Shown here piece by piece: positions 35,714 through 43,778 of a DNA stretch of 64,000 nt. The notes under the pieces are model-generated. The model did not search any database. It was not told the origin of the DNA and saw only the letters and a list, made by a program, of their open reading frames with translations. The DNA comes from Akkermansia sp. GTDB taxonomy: Bacteria > Verrucomicrobiota > Verrucomicrobiia > Verrucomicrobiales > Akkermansiaceae. The position numbers and the translations under genes were made by a program. Each line of letters opens with the position of its first letter. The first letter of the stretch is position 1. The DNA is taken from positions 75,714 through 139,713 of the forward strand of contig JAUNHW010000004.1 in the NCBI GenBank assembly GCA_030523775.1. Reading direction: 5' to 3'.

Positions 35714-36988
35714 TCAATGGGGTACCGCGATGGTCTGTTCGCGGTCCGGGCCCACGCCGACGGAGCCGACGGGGCAGCCGACAATCTCACCGAAGCGCTT
35801 GACGTATGCCTGGCAGTTGGGGGGCAGCTCCTCCCAGCAGGTGCACTTGGTGATGTCCTGCTTCCAGCCGGGCAGGGTTTCGTATATGGGCTCGCAACGT
35901 TCCCAGTCCTCCATGAGGGCAGGGGGGTACTCCAGCACCTGGTCGCCCATGCGGTAGCCGGTGCAAATCTTGATGGTGTCGCGCTCGTCCAGGCCGTCGA
36001 GGTTGGTCATGGCCATCTCGTCGAACCCGTTGAACATGGCGGAGAAGCGCAGCACCACGCCATCCGTCCAGCCGCAGCGGCGGGGACGCCCGGTGGTGGC
36101 TCCGAACTCACGGCCCAGGCCGTGCAGGTAGTCTGCAATTTCCGCGTCCTCGGTCACAAAGGGACCGGCGCCCACGCGGGTGGTGTACGCCTTGCACACG
36201 CCGATAACCTTGTCGATGCGGGTGGGGGGCACGCCGGAGCCGGTGCAGCAGCCGCCGGCACTGGTGTTGGAGCTGGTGACGAAGGGGTAGGTGCCGAAAT
36301 CGATATCCAGCATGGCGCCCTGGGCACCCTCGAAGAGGACGGTCTTGCCGGCCTTCACGGCCTTGTTGAGCACGGGGATGGTGTTGGTGATGTGGGCGCG
36401 CAGCACGTCTGCCGCCTGCATCACGGCATCCAGCGTCACCTGCGGGTCCGCGGGTTTCCAGCCGAGGCGCGCAAGCTCCTCGTTGGCGGTTTTGATGCGT
36501 GCCTTGAGCACGCGCTCCAGGCGTTGCGGGTCCACCAAATCCACCATGCGGAGGCCGATGCGGCGCGCCTTGTCCGCATAGGTGGGGCCGATGCCCTGCT
36601 TGGTGGTGCCGATTTTCTGGTCGCCCAGGGCCTCTTCCTGCGCGGCGTCAATGTCCTTGTGGATGGGGAGCACCACGTGGGCGCGGTCGGAGATGAGCAG
36701 GTTCTCCGGGGAGATGGCCACGCCCAGGCCGCGGAGGGTGGTGATTTCCTCCACCAGGGAGGAAGGGTTGATGACCACGCCGTTGCCGATGATGTTCACC
36801 TTGCCGGGCCAGAGGATGCCGGAGGGCACCAGGTGCAGCACGTACTTGCGGCCGTTGGCGATAACGGTGTGGCCGGCGTTGCTGCCGCCCTGGCTGCGCA
36901 CCACGTAGTCCGCGCCTTCCGTCAGGAAGTCGATAACCTTGCCCTTGCCTTCATCTCCCCACTGGGAGCCTATCACGAGTGTATTCAT
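35714..36988 (-). CDS. purA: Adenylosuccinate synthase
   Basis: 424 aa. Makes adenylosuccinate from IMP, aspartate and GTP. It has the GTP-loop GSQWGDEGKGKVIDFL at the N-terminus, QGGSNAGHTV, QGIGPTYADKARR, LFEGAQGAMLDIDFGTYPFVTSSN and the C-terminal GVGPDREQTI. Length is standard. It lies 18 bp after carA in what looks like one nucleotide-synthesis operon. Confidence 0.97.
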   Translation of the reverse strand: MNTLVIGSQWGDEGKGKVIDFLTEGADYVVRSQGGSNAGHTVIANGRKYVLHLVPSGILWPGKVNIIGNGVVINPSSLVEEITTLRGLGVAISPENLLISDRAHVVLPIHKDIDAAQEEALGDQKIGTTKQGIGPTYADKARRIGLRMVDLVDPQRLERVLKARIKTANEELARLGWKPADPQVTLDAVMQAADVLRAHITNTIPVLNKAVKAGKTVLFEGAQGAMLDIDFGTYPFVTSSNTSAGGCCTGSGVPPTRIDKVIGVCKAYTTRVGAGPFVTEDAEIADYLHGLGREFGATTGRPRRCGWTDGVVLRFSAMFNGFDEMAMTNLDGLDERDTIKICTGYRMGDQVLEYPPALMEDWERCEPIYETLPGWKQDITKCTCWEELPPNCQAYVKRFGEIVGCPVGSVGVGPDREQTIAVPH

Positions 36989-37006
36989 AAATGCTTTCCT
37001 GTAAAA

Positions 37007-38149
37007 TTACTTCTTGGCGTTGCGGATGAGCTGCAGGAACTCCGGGAAATAGCAGGGCTTGCCCTCTGCATCCGGCGCGCCCTCCGGGTCGAACTCCACG
37101 CCCAGTGCGGGCTGCGTCTTGTGGCGTATTCCCTCCACGGAGCCGTCGTTCATGTTCACGTGGGTCACTTCCAGCTCTGCGGGCAGGGCGTCTGCATCCA
37201 CGGCGAACGCGTGGCTCTGCGCGGTGATGTACACCTTGCCGCCCTGCACGGCTTTCACGGAATGTCCGCCGCCGCGGTGGCTGGTGTGCAGCTTGACGGT
37301 CTTGCCGCCGAAGGCGTGCGCCAGCAGCTGGCAGCCCAGCCCCACGGCGTACACGGGAACCCGGCCCACCAGTTTCTTGATTTCCGCATGCACGGACGTG
37401 AGAGCGGCGGGATCGCCGGGGCCGTTGGAGAGCAGCACGCCGTCCGGCTTGAGCGCCAGCACCTCTTCCGCGGGGGTGGTTGCGGGCACCACGGTCACAT
37501 CGCAGCCGTCGCGGCGCAGGCAGCGCAGCAGGTTGCGGGTGATGCCGAAATCGTACGCCACCACCTTGTGCTGCACGGGGCCCAGCTCGTAGTAGTTGGA
37601 GAGGTCCCCGGCGGTCTTGTTGGGAAGTTTCCAGATGCGGGATTCGCCTTCCCAGTGGTAGGGCGCGGCGGTGCTCACCTCTGCCACCAGGTTGCTGCCG
37701 GCGAGCGGGGCGCACTCCTGCGCGGCCTTCACGGCGGCGGCGGCGTCAAGCTCGGTGGTCACGCAGGCGCGCAGCGCGCCCTTGGTGCGCAGCACCTTCA
37801 CCAGGCGGCGCGTGTCCACCCCCTGGATACCGGGGATTGCGTGGCGCTGCATCCAGGGCTCCATGGGCTCGTCTGCGCGCCAGTTGCAGTGCAGGCGGGC
37901 AAGCTCGCCCGCCACAATGGCGCGCACGTGCGGGCAGTCGCTCTCGTTGTCTTCCCCGCACACGCCGTAGTTGCCGATTTGGGTGTAGGTGAAAGCGAGC
38001 ACCGTGCCGCGGTATGCGGGGTCTGTCATGGCCTCCTGGTATCCCACCACGTTGGTGTCGAAACAGGCTTCACCCACCGCGGTTCCGGTGGCGCCAAAGG
38101 ATTTGCCTTCAAAAATCGTTCCGTCTTCCAGTGCAAGAATTGCGTTCAT
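37007..38149 (-). CDS. carA: Carbamoyl-phosphate synthase small subunit, glutaminase triad lost
   Basis: 380 aa from ATG 38149; the longer frame overlaps the promoter. It aligns along its length with CarA: NVVGYQEAMTDPAYRG, ITAQSHAFAVDADALP and the VPVY.VGLGCQLLAHAFGGKT block. The catalytic Cys of GICLGHQ is Gly270 here (AVGLGCQ, with Cys273 where the motif His should be). The catalytic His of QGHPEASPG is Asp354 (EFDPEGAP); Glu356 remains. The subunit should be unable to release ammonia from glutamine and may only be structural for an ammonia-using CarB. carB is not in the window. Confidence 0.93.
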   Translation of the reverse strand: MNAILALEDGTIFEGKSFGATGTAVGEACFDTNVVGYQEAMTDPAYRGTVLAFTYTQIGNYGVCGEDNESDCPHVRAIVAGELARLHCNWRADEPMEPWMQRHAIPGIQGVDTRRLVKVLRTKGALRACVTTELDAAAAVKAAQECAPLAGSNLVAEVSTAAPYHWEGESRIWKLPNKTAGDLSNYYELGPVQHKVVAYDFGITRNLLRCLRRDGCDVTVVPATTPAEEVLALKPDGVLLSNGPGDPAALTSVHAEIKKLVGRVPVYAVGLGCQLLAHAFGGKTVKLHTSHRGGGHSVKAVQGGKVYITAQSHAFAVDADALPAELEVTHVNMNDGSVEGIRHKTQPALGVEFDPEGAPDAEGKPCYFPEFLQLIRNAKK

Positions 38150-38171
38150 GCTTGTTACGTTTAGCCGTGGA

Positions 38172-38200
38172 ATCTTACCCAATCCGCCGCGGAAAGGCAA
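38172..38200 (-). promoter_or_regulatory. carA-purA promoter
   Basis: Minus strand: TTGCCT (38195-38200), 17 bp, TAAGAT (38172-38177), 22 bases before the carA ATG. Confidence 0.8.
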
Positions 38201-38293
38201 GGCAATTATTCCCCGTCCGGAAAATTCGGCGCGCGGTGGTGAGCGTTCCACCCTTTACATGCACGCTCCTGCGGGCGTAAAAAAATCCGAAAC

Positions 38294-38330
38294 AAAAAAA
38301 CAGGGGAAGGTTCCTTGCGGAGCCTTCCCC
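38294..38330 (-). terminator. Terminator of tRNA cluster
   Basis: On the minus strand GGGGAAGG, a 12-base loop, CCTTCCCC, then TGTTTTTTT. It follows the last tRNA-Lys. Confidence 0.92.
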
Positions 38331-38336
38331 CTGACA

Positions 38337-38409
38337 TACCCCCGCGCGGGCTCGAACCGCGGACAAATTGATTAAGAGTCAACTGCTCTACCAACTGAGC
38401 TACGGAGGC
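38337..38409 (-). tRNA. tRNA-Lys (CTT), copy 2
   Basis: 73 nt cloverleaf: acceptor GCCTCCG/CGGGGGT, D-arm with AGCTCAGTTGGTAGAGC, anticodon loop CTCTTAA (anticodon CTT), T-arm CGCGG-TTCGAGC-CCGCG, discriminator A. CCA is not encoded. Identical to the copy at 38448. Confidence 0.95.
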
Positions 38410-38447
38410 GTGATATGGTGCGTTTCAGCCGTGGGCCTACAGACTGG

Positions 38448-38520
38448 TACCCCCGCGCGGGCTCGAACCGCGGACAAATTGATTAAGAGTCAACTGCTCT
38501 ACCAACTGAGCTACGGAGGC
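38448..38520 (-). tRNA. tRNA-Lys (CTT), copy 1
   Basis: Same 73-nt sequence as 38337-38409, anticodon CTT. The two lie 38 bases apart and probably come from one transcript with tRNA-Thr. Confidence 0.95.
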
Positions 38521-38559
38521 ACTGTGTCTGTAGGCGCACCCCGCATGGCGATGCGGTGA

Positions 38560-38631
38560 AGCCGCTGGTCAGATTTGAACTGACGACCCACGCATTACGA
38601 ATGCGTTGCTCTACCACTGAGCTACAGCGGC
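38560..38631 (-). tRNA. tRNA-Thr (CGT)
   Basis: 72 nt: acceptor GCCGCTG/CAGCGGC, D-arm AGCTCAGTGGTAGAGC, anticodon loop TTCGTAA (anticodon CGT), T-arm with GTTCAAATC, discriminator T. First of the three-tRNA cluster. CCA not encoded. Confidence 0.95.
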
Positions 38632-38649
38632 GACGCTGTGCGCGGCGGA

Positions 38650-38678
38650 AGTAAAACACAGGCCGCGCGATTATGCAA
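38650..38678 (-). promoter_or_regulatory. Promoter of tRNA-Thr-Lys-Lys cluster
   Basis: Minus strand: TTGCAT (38673-38678), 17 bp, TTTACT (38650-38655), 19 bases before tRNA-Thr. Confidence 0.65.
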
Positions 38679-38718
38679 GCAAAATTTCTTATTTTTCCAC
38701 AAAATCGGCAAACTTGCA

Positions 38719-38747
38719 TTGATTTTGCCTCCGCAGTGGGGCAGAAT
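38719..38747 (+). promoter_or_regulatory. hemW promoter (likely)
   Basis: TTGATT (38719-38724), 17 bp, CAGAAT (38742-38747). The leader then contains three consecutive AATCCT hexamers (38768-38785) just before the start codon region. Confidence 0.5.
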
Positions 38748-38798
38748 GAGCGCGAGCATCAAGTCAAAATCCTAATCCTAATCCTAAATTCCCCTGGA

Positions 38799-39890
38799 AT
38801 GGTGGAATCCCTGTACATCCACATACCGTTCTGCCACCGCATCTGCCCGTACTGCGCGTTTTTCAAGCACACGCCGGGCAGTACGGACATGCGCGGCTTT
38901 GTGGCGGCAGTGGCGCGGGAGGCGCGGCTGCGTTTGCCCGCCGGGTTTGCGCCGCGCACGGTGTATTTTGGCGGCGGCACGCCGAGCATGCTCTCCCCCA
39001 CGCACCTGGAGCGTCTGGTGGCGGGGCTGCGGGATGCTGTGGATTTCTCCCGCGTGCAGGAGTGGAGCTTCGAGGCCAACCCGGCCACCTTCACGCCCGC
39101 GAAGGTGCGGCAGTGGCGGGAGCTGGGCATCAACCGCGTCTCCCTGGGCGTGCAGAGCTTTGAGCCGCGGCTGCTGCAGCTGCTGGGGCGCGAGCACACG
39201 CCCGCGGATGTAGAGGAGAGCGTGCAGATGCTGCAAGATGCGGGCATGCCGCATATCAACATCGACCTCATGTTCGCGCTGCCGGGGCAGACCGCGCAGG
39301 AGTGGGAGCACACGCTGCGCGAGGCCGTGCGCCTGGGCGTGGATCACATCTCCGCATACAGCCTCACGCTGGAGGAGGGCACGCCCTTCCACCGCCGGTA
39401 CGCGGGGAGCGGGGACGAGGAGCGCGATGCCGCCCTCTTCGAGCTGGCGGAGGATATCCTCACCGCCGCAGGCTTCCGCCACTACGAGATTTCCAACTAC
39501 GCGCGCACGGGCGGGGAATCCCTGCACAACCTCGCCTGCTGGCAGGGCAAGGATTATATCGGCCTGGGGCCCGGCGCCTGCGGCACGGTGGACGGCACCC
39601 GCTACGAGAACGCGGGCGACACCGCCGCCTACATTGCCGCGCTGGGGCGGGGCGAGCTGCCACCCGGCACGGCGGAGAAACTATCCGCGGAGGCGCGCCG
39701 CACGGAGCTTCTGGGCCTGATGCTGCGCACGGACACCGGTCTGCCCGCCGCCATGCTGCGGCCGCAGGACGCGGAATTCGTGTGCATGCTGGAGCGGGAG
39801 GGCCTGGCGCGGCGCGGTGGGGACGGCGCTCTGCTGCTCACGCGGCGCGGGCGTTTGGTGGCGGATGAGATAGCGGTTGGGCTCATGTAG
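38799..39890 (+). CDS. hemW: Radical SAM haem chaperone HemW
   Basis: 363 aa from ATG 38799. Radical-SAM motif HIPFCHRICPYC (CxxxCxxC), GGGTPS and NRVSLGVQSFE typical of HemW/HemN-like proteins, a C-terminal HemN_C domain, and no CxxxC-Cys extension of true HemN. It handles haem insertion rather than coproporphyrinogen oxidation by family knowledge. The upstream extension of the frame is non-coding leader with a hexamer repeat. Confidence 0.9.
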   Translation: MVESLYIHIPFCHRICPYCAFFKHTPGSTDMRGFVAAVAREARLRLPAGFAPRTVYFGGGTPSMLSPTHLERLVAGLRDAVDFSRVQEWSFEANPATFTPAKVRQWRELGINRVSLGVQSFEPRLLQLLGREHTPADVEESVQMLQDAGMPHINIDLMFALPGQTAQEWEHTLREAVRLGVDHISAYSLTLEEGTPFHRRYAGSGDEERDAALFELAEDILTAAGFRHYEISNYARTGGESLHNLACWQGKDYIGLGPGACGTVDGTRYENAGDTAAYIAALGRGELPPGTAEKLSAEARRTELLGLMLRTDTGLPAAMLRPQDAEFVCMLEREGLARRGGDGALLLTRRGRLVADEIAVGLM

Positions 39891-39907
39891 CAAGACACGG
39901 AATGGAC

Positions 39908-39936
39908 TTGCCAGCGCGCGGGCGCGTGCATACAAT
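39908..39936 (+). promoter_or_regulatory. Promoter of Sel1 protein gene
   Basis: TTGCCA (39908-39913), 17 bp, TACAAT (39931-39936). Seven bases later comes ATG 39944, so the mRNA is probably leaderless. Confidence 0.75.
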
Positions 39937-39943
39937 GCCCGCC

Positions 39944-41422
39944 ATGAAGACAAGCGTGTTGATACAGGCCGGCCTTTGCGCCGCCGCCCCCGCCCTCTTT
40001 GCGCAGGATGACCTGCTGGATTCCCTGAAGGATGTGCTGCCTTCCGAATCCTCCACCCTGGAACAGCCGGCCGCCGCCCCCCAAACCACGCAGGATGCCC
40101 AGGCCGCGGATACCACACCCGCCGCCCACCCCAAGGAGTACGCCGCCTTCAAGGAGCGCCTCCAGCAGGAGGCCAAGGCTTGCAACTATGATTTCCTGCC
40201 CGCCATGAAGGCCATCCTCACCGCCACGAACGACGAGTTTGCCGTGGATGCCTGGATGCGCCAGGCCGCTGCGGAGGGTGTTGCCCCCGCCATGCAGTAT
40301 TTGGGCGACAAGATGCTCACCGGCGTTACCGCGGAGGAGCTGCAGAGCCCGCAGGTGAAAGAGGCCTTTGCCATGGTGAAGAAGGCGGCGGATGCCGGGT
40401 ACGCCCCCGCCATGCTCAACGTGGCCCTGGCCCGCATCAACGGTATCGGAACTCCCAAGGATGAGGCCCAATCCCGCAAGGATATGCTCGCCGCCTGCAA
40501 GGGCGGCCAGTTCATGCCCCGCTTCAAGTGGCTCCAGCTCACGGGGCGGCTGGACGGGTTCGACTCCAAGGACAAGCCGGAGGTCAAGTCCGAGATTGAG
40601 CGCGGCAACCACCATGTGGTCTACTTCCTGGGCATGCAGGCCCCCACCGACAAAGAACGCTCCGAATGGCTGCAGAATGCCGTGAAGCTGGGCAATGCGG
40701 AGGCCGTGTACGCGCTTTCCGCCGCATGCTCCGCCACCATGCCCAAGCAGAGCTACCAACTGCTGCAGGAGGCCGTGAAGATGCACAGCCCCGGCGCCGT
40801 GTTCCTGCTGGGCTGCCTGCTCACGGAGCCCAACCAGCCCGCCGCCGTCAAGGGGCTCGGCATCCCGCACAACGACAAGATGGGCCGCCAGCTTATCCGC
40901 CTGGCCGCCATGTCCGGCAACACGGAGGCCCGCTACATGCTCGGCATGTCATACCACGACGGCAAGTACGGCTTTGCCAAGGACGACACCCGCGCCTACC
41001 GCAACTTTGCCATCGGCGCGCGTGCGGGCGATCCCATGTGCTCGTTCGCCCAATCCCTGATGCTGCTCAAGGGCCTGGGGGTGCAGAAGAATGAGAAGGC
41101 CTCTCTGCCGCTCATGCTGGAAGCCGCCAACCGCGGCATTCCCTCCGCGCTCATCCTCATGGCGTATGTGCAGTACAACGGCCTGGGCGGCATCCCCGCG
41201 GATGCCTACAAGGCCAAGCAGACCCTCCAGGATGCCCTGGCCAACAATGTCCCGGAGGCACTCGTCTACCTGGCCTACATCACCGCCAGGGGCGGCGTGA
41301 ACCTGGAGGCGGATGCCGCGGAATCCGCCATGTACCTGCGCATGGCGGAGCACGACCTCAAGGACGAGGCCAAGAAGATGTACGACGACATGGAGAAGAA
41401 CGGCTGGGACCCCGAGCTGTAA
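39944..41422 (+). CDS. Secreted Sel1-repeat protein
   Basis: 492 aa from ATG 39944, with signal peptide MKTSVLIQAGLCAAAPALFA and an acidic, Pro/Ala-rich linker to ~residue 60. The rest is made of Sel1 (TPR-like) repeats of ~36 residues, for instance KKAADAGYAPAMLNVALAR.NG.G and MSGNTEARYMLGMSYHDGKYG. Such solenoids bind partner proteins, often in the envelope. The start is set by the adjacent promoter; the frame upstream contains the -35 box. Confidence 0.85.
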   Translation: MKTSVLIQAGLCAAAPALFAQDDLLDSLKDVLPSESSTLEQPAAAPQTTQDAQAADTTPAAHPKEYAAFKERLQQEAKACNYDFLPAMKAILTATNDEFAVDAWMRQAAAEGVAPAMQYLGDKMLTGVTAEELQSPQVKEAFAMVKKAADAGYAPAMLNVALARINGIGTPKDEAQSRKDMLAACKGGQFMPRFKWLQLTGRLDGFDSKDKPEVKSEIERGNHHVVYFLGMQAPTDKERSEWLQNAVKLGNAEAVYALSAACSATMPKQSYQLLQEAVKMHSPGAVFLLGCLLTEPNQPAAVKGLGIPHNDKMGRQLIRLAAMSGNTEARYMLGMSYHDGKYGFAKDDTRAYRNFAIGARAGDPMCSFAQSLMLLKGLGVQKNEKASLPLMLEAANRGIPSALILMAYVQYNGLGGIPADAYKAKQTLQDALANNVPEALVYLAYITARGGVNLEADAAESAMYLRMAEHDLKDEAKKMYDDMEKNGWDPEL

Positions 41423-41442
41423 CAGCCCGCGGAACCGGCGGC

Positions 41443-41799
41443 TCATTTCCCGCAGCCGTCCGCGCAGGGCGGGTCCTGCTGCTCGCCGCCGAAACGGCTG
41501 CGCACCCCCGCCACCAGGTCGTCCGTCTCCATCATGCCCGCGCTGTAGAGCATCTCGTCCTGCGGGGCCAGGATGCTCAGCAGGCGGCGGAATTCCCCCA
41601 CATGCTGCTTCTCCTCGTCGGCAATGTCCAGCAGCACCTTGCGCGCCAGCTGGTTGTCCGTGGATTCGGCAAGTTGCTCATAGAGCTGAATGGCCTCGTA
41701 TTCGGCGGCAATCATGAAGCGCACGGAGCGCACGAGTTCCTTGAGGGTGAGTTTGCGCGGGCAATCGAGCCCGCTGAAGGCTGATGAGAATTCTGGCAT
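41443..41799 (-). CDS. Rubrerythrin/ferritin-like di-iron protein
   Basis: 118 aa from ATG 41799. A ferritin-like helix pair carries metal ligands: Glu33/Glu35 and YE at 40-41 in EYEAIQLYEQLAE, and EE..H at 62-66 in IADEEKQHVGEF. This half-size form usually dimerises to build the four-helix di-iron site and is related to rubrerythrin and encapsulated ferritins. No encapsulin gene is adjacent. The tail GGEQQDPPCADGCGK has two Cys. Likely role: iron or peroxide handling. Confidence 0.82.
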   Translation of the reverse strand: MPEFSSAFSGLDCPRKLTLKELVRSVRFMIAAEYEAIQLYEQLAESTDNQLARKVLLDIADEEKQHVGEFRRLLSILAPQDEMLYSAGMMETDDLVAGVRSRFGGEQQDPPCADGCGK

Positions 41800-41896
41800 A
41801 GTGCAGGGTGTGACGCCGCGCCCGCCCGGAGTGTCCAATAACGGTTGGAAACGGTCGAATCTGCGTAAAAAAAGCGCTGGATGCGGCATTCCCGGC

Positions 41897-41924
41897 TTGC
41901 AAGTGCCGGAAAATCGTGTACAAT
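41897..41924 (+). promoter_or_regulatory. Promoter of SurA/PpiD-like gene
   Basis: TTGCAA (41897-41902), 16 bp, TACAAT (41919-41924), ~66 bases before ATG 41990. Confidence 0.75.
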
Positions 41925-41989
41925 CAGCCGCGTTAGCGTGCGCAAACGCGCGCGCATAGGGAAAAAGGACATCTTCACATAGAAACGAT

Positions 41990-43753
41990 ATGAGCGTACT
42001 TGAATTCATCCGCCGGAACTCGCTGTTGGTGCTGATAGTGGTGTTTGCCCTGGGCCTGGGCTTCCTGTTCATGGACTATGGCGACAAGGGCAACATGTTC
42101 GGCACGAACTTCTACATCCAGGTGAACGGCGTGAGCTACAACTACCAGGAAACCGTGAACCTGGGCGAGAACGGGGAATCCTACCTGCACTCCCTCTACT
42201 CCACCGCCAGCCAGAAGGTGCGCAACAAATTCGATGCCAACGAGGACGACAACATGAGCGACGACGAGCTCGCCGCCATGAACGCCTGGCTAGAGGAGCA
42301 CCAGGAGTACAGGGAGTACATGGACTTCATAGGCAGCATGATGCAGGTGATGAGCTTCGGATACGCGGAGGACGGCGGCGTGAACGTGGCCGTCAACCGC
42401 GCCATCATCCAGCAGGTGGGCCAGGAGCTGGGCATTATGCCCTCCAAGGAGCAGGTGGATGCCTACATCAAGGCCATGCCCCCCTTCCAGCAGGACGACG
42501 GCTCCTTTGACCAGGAGCTCTACCACCGCCTCACCGGCTACGACCGCGTGCGCGGCCTGAGCAACAACACCCAGGAAACAGCCTTCCGCAGCGTGGTGTC
42601 GGACCTCATCGTGCTGGAGTGCCTGAACAACATCTTCACCGGGGATGTGCGCTACCAGGGCAAGGCCGTGTCCGAGCTGGTGGACGCCATCCACCAGGAC
42701 ATGCGCGGCAAGAATGCCTGGCTGCCCGCAAGCGCGGTGGGCGAGCCGCCCGCTCCCTCCGAGGAGGAGCTGCGCGAATTCTGGGAGGAGACCAGGGAGG
42801 ACTACAAGAGCGATGAGCGCCGAATCGTTTCCGTCTACACGCTCGCTCCCGCAGAGGGCGCCAACCTGGAATCCCTCATCGCCACGGCGGATATGCTCAT
42901 GGAGGACCTTTCCAAGGCGGACGGCAAGGGCTTCGACCAGCTGCTGGAGGGCGCCGCGGAGAACCCCGAGTACGAACCCTTCACCTACAAGACCGCAGAC
43001 GGCAAGAGCCACACCACCTCCGCGCTCACCACGCTGGCCGGAGCCCCCGCCGAGCTCCAGGTGCAGGTGGACCACAACGGCAAGACCATACCCCTGGCAG
43101 AGGTGGCTTTCTCCGAGGTGGACACCGCTCCCACCGTGCAGCAGTACGAGGACAACCTGAAGGCCGGCAACCTGGAGCAGCGCGTCAGCATCAAGCAGGT
43201 GCGCGGCTACTTCCTCACCAAGGACAGCAAGCTCATCTTCATCCGCGTGGAGGCTATTGAGGAACCCGTGGTGCTGGAATTCGAGGCCGCACGAGAGAAG
43301 GCGCTCGCAGCCCTCAAGAAGCAGCGCGCCGACAATGCGCTGGAGGTGGCCGCCCGCAAGCTCTTTGCGGATATGGAGGCCGCGCTGCCGGAGGGCGGCG
43401 TGGGAGCCGCCTTCGCCAAGGCGGAGGCCGCCGGCGCCACCGTGAAGGACTTCGGGCCCGTCAGCGTGGCCACCTCGGCGGATGACCTGCCCGCCGGTGT
43501 GGATGCCAAGGCGCTCATCAGCGTGCCCACAGGCAAGCTCGCACCCATCGCCATCTCCAAGGAAGGCGCCAGCATCACCGCCGTTACCGGGCGCACCATT
43601 GTGAACAGCCCGGATTACGCCGCCATCAAGTCCTTCCGCGCCATTCCCATGGAGAACGCCCGCCTGCGCGGCGAAATCCTGGTGGACTGGATCCAGGACA
43701 CCTACAAGAGCTACAAGGTGCAGTTCGCCAAGGAGGTGAGACTCCACCAGTAA
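41990..43753 (+). CDS. SurA/PpiD-like membrane-anchored periplasmic chaperone
   Basis: 587 aa. One N-terminal anchor (SLLVLIVVFALGLGFLFMDYG), then a SurA_N-like helical region: INQ-type AVNRAIIQQVGQELGIMPSKEQVDAYIKAMPPFQ..DGSFDQELY is characteristic. The C-terminal half is charged and helical, with no recognisable parvulin domain, so it is probably a chaperone without isomerase activity. It should sit in the inner membrane facing the periplasm and help fold secreted proteins. Followed after 25 bp by the POT gene. Confidence 0.75.
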   Translation: MSVLEFIRRNSLLVLIVVFALGLGFLFMDYGDKGNMFGTNFYIQVNGVSYNYQETVNLGENGESYLHSLYSTASQKVRNKFDANEDDNMSDDELAAMNAWLEEHQEYREYMDFIGSMMQVMSFGYAEDGGVNVAVNRAIIQQVGQELGIMPSKEQVDAYIKAMPPFQQDDGSFDQELYHRLTGYDRVRGLSNNTQETAFRSVVSDLIVLECLNNIFTGDVRYQGKAVSELVDAIHQDMRGKNAWLPASAVGEPPAPSEEELREFWEETREDYKSDERRIVSVYTLAPAEGANLESLIATADMLMEDLSKADGKGFDQLLEGAAENPEYEPFTYKTADGKSHTTSALTTLAGAPAELQVQVDHNGKTIPLAEVAFSEVDTAPTVQQYEDNLKAGNLEQRVSIKQVRGYFLTKDSKLIFIRVEAIEEPVVLEFEAAREKALAALKKQRADNALEVAARKLFADMEAALPEGGVGAAFAKAEAAGATVKDFGPVSVATSADDLPAGVDAKALISVPTGKLAPIAISKEGASITAVTGRTIVNSPDYAAIKSFRAIPMENARLRGEILVDWIQDTYKSYKVQFAKEVRLHQ

Positions 43754-43778
43754 CTTTTCACCACCTGCTCCCACAGCC

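Noticed and set aside
37333..37342. Cys273 of CarA as the moved glutaminase nucleophile
   Set aside because: In the alignment it occupies the place of the His in GICLGHQ, off the nucleophile elbow, and the catalytic His is also lost, so rescue is unlikely.
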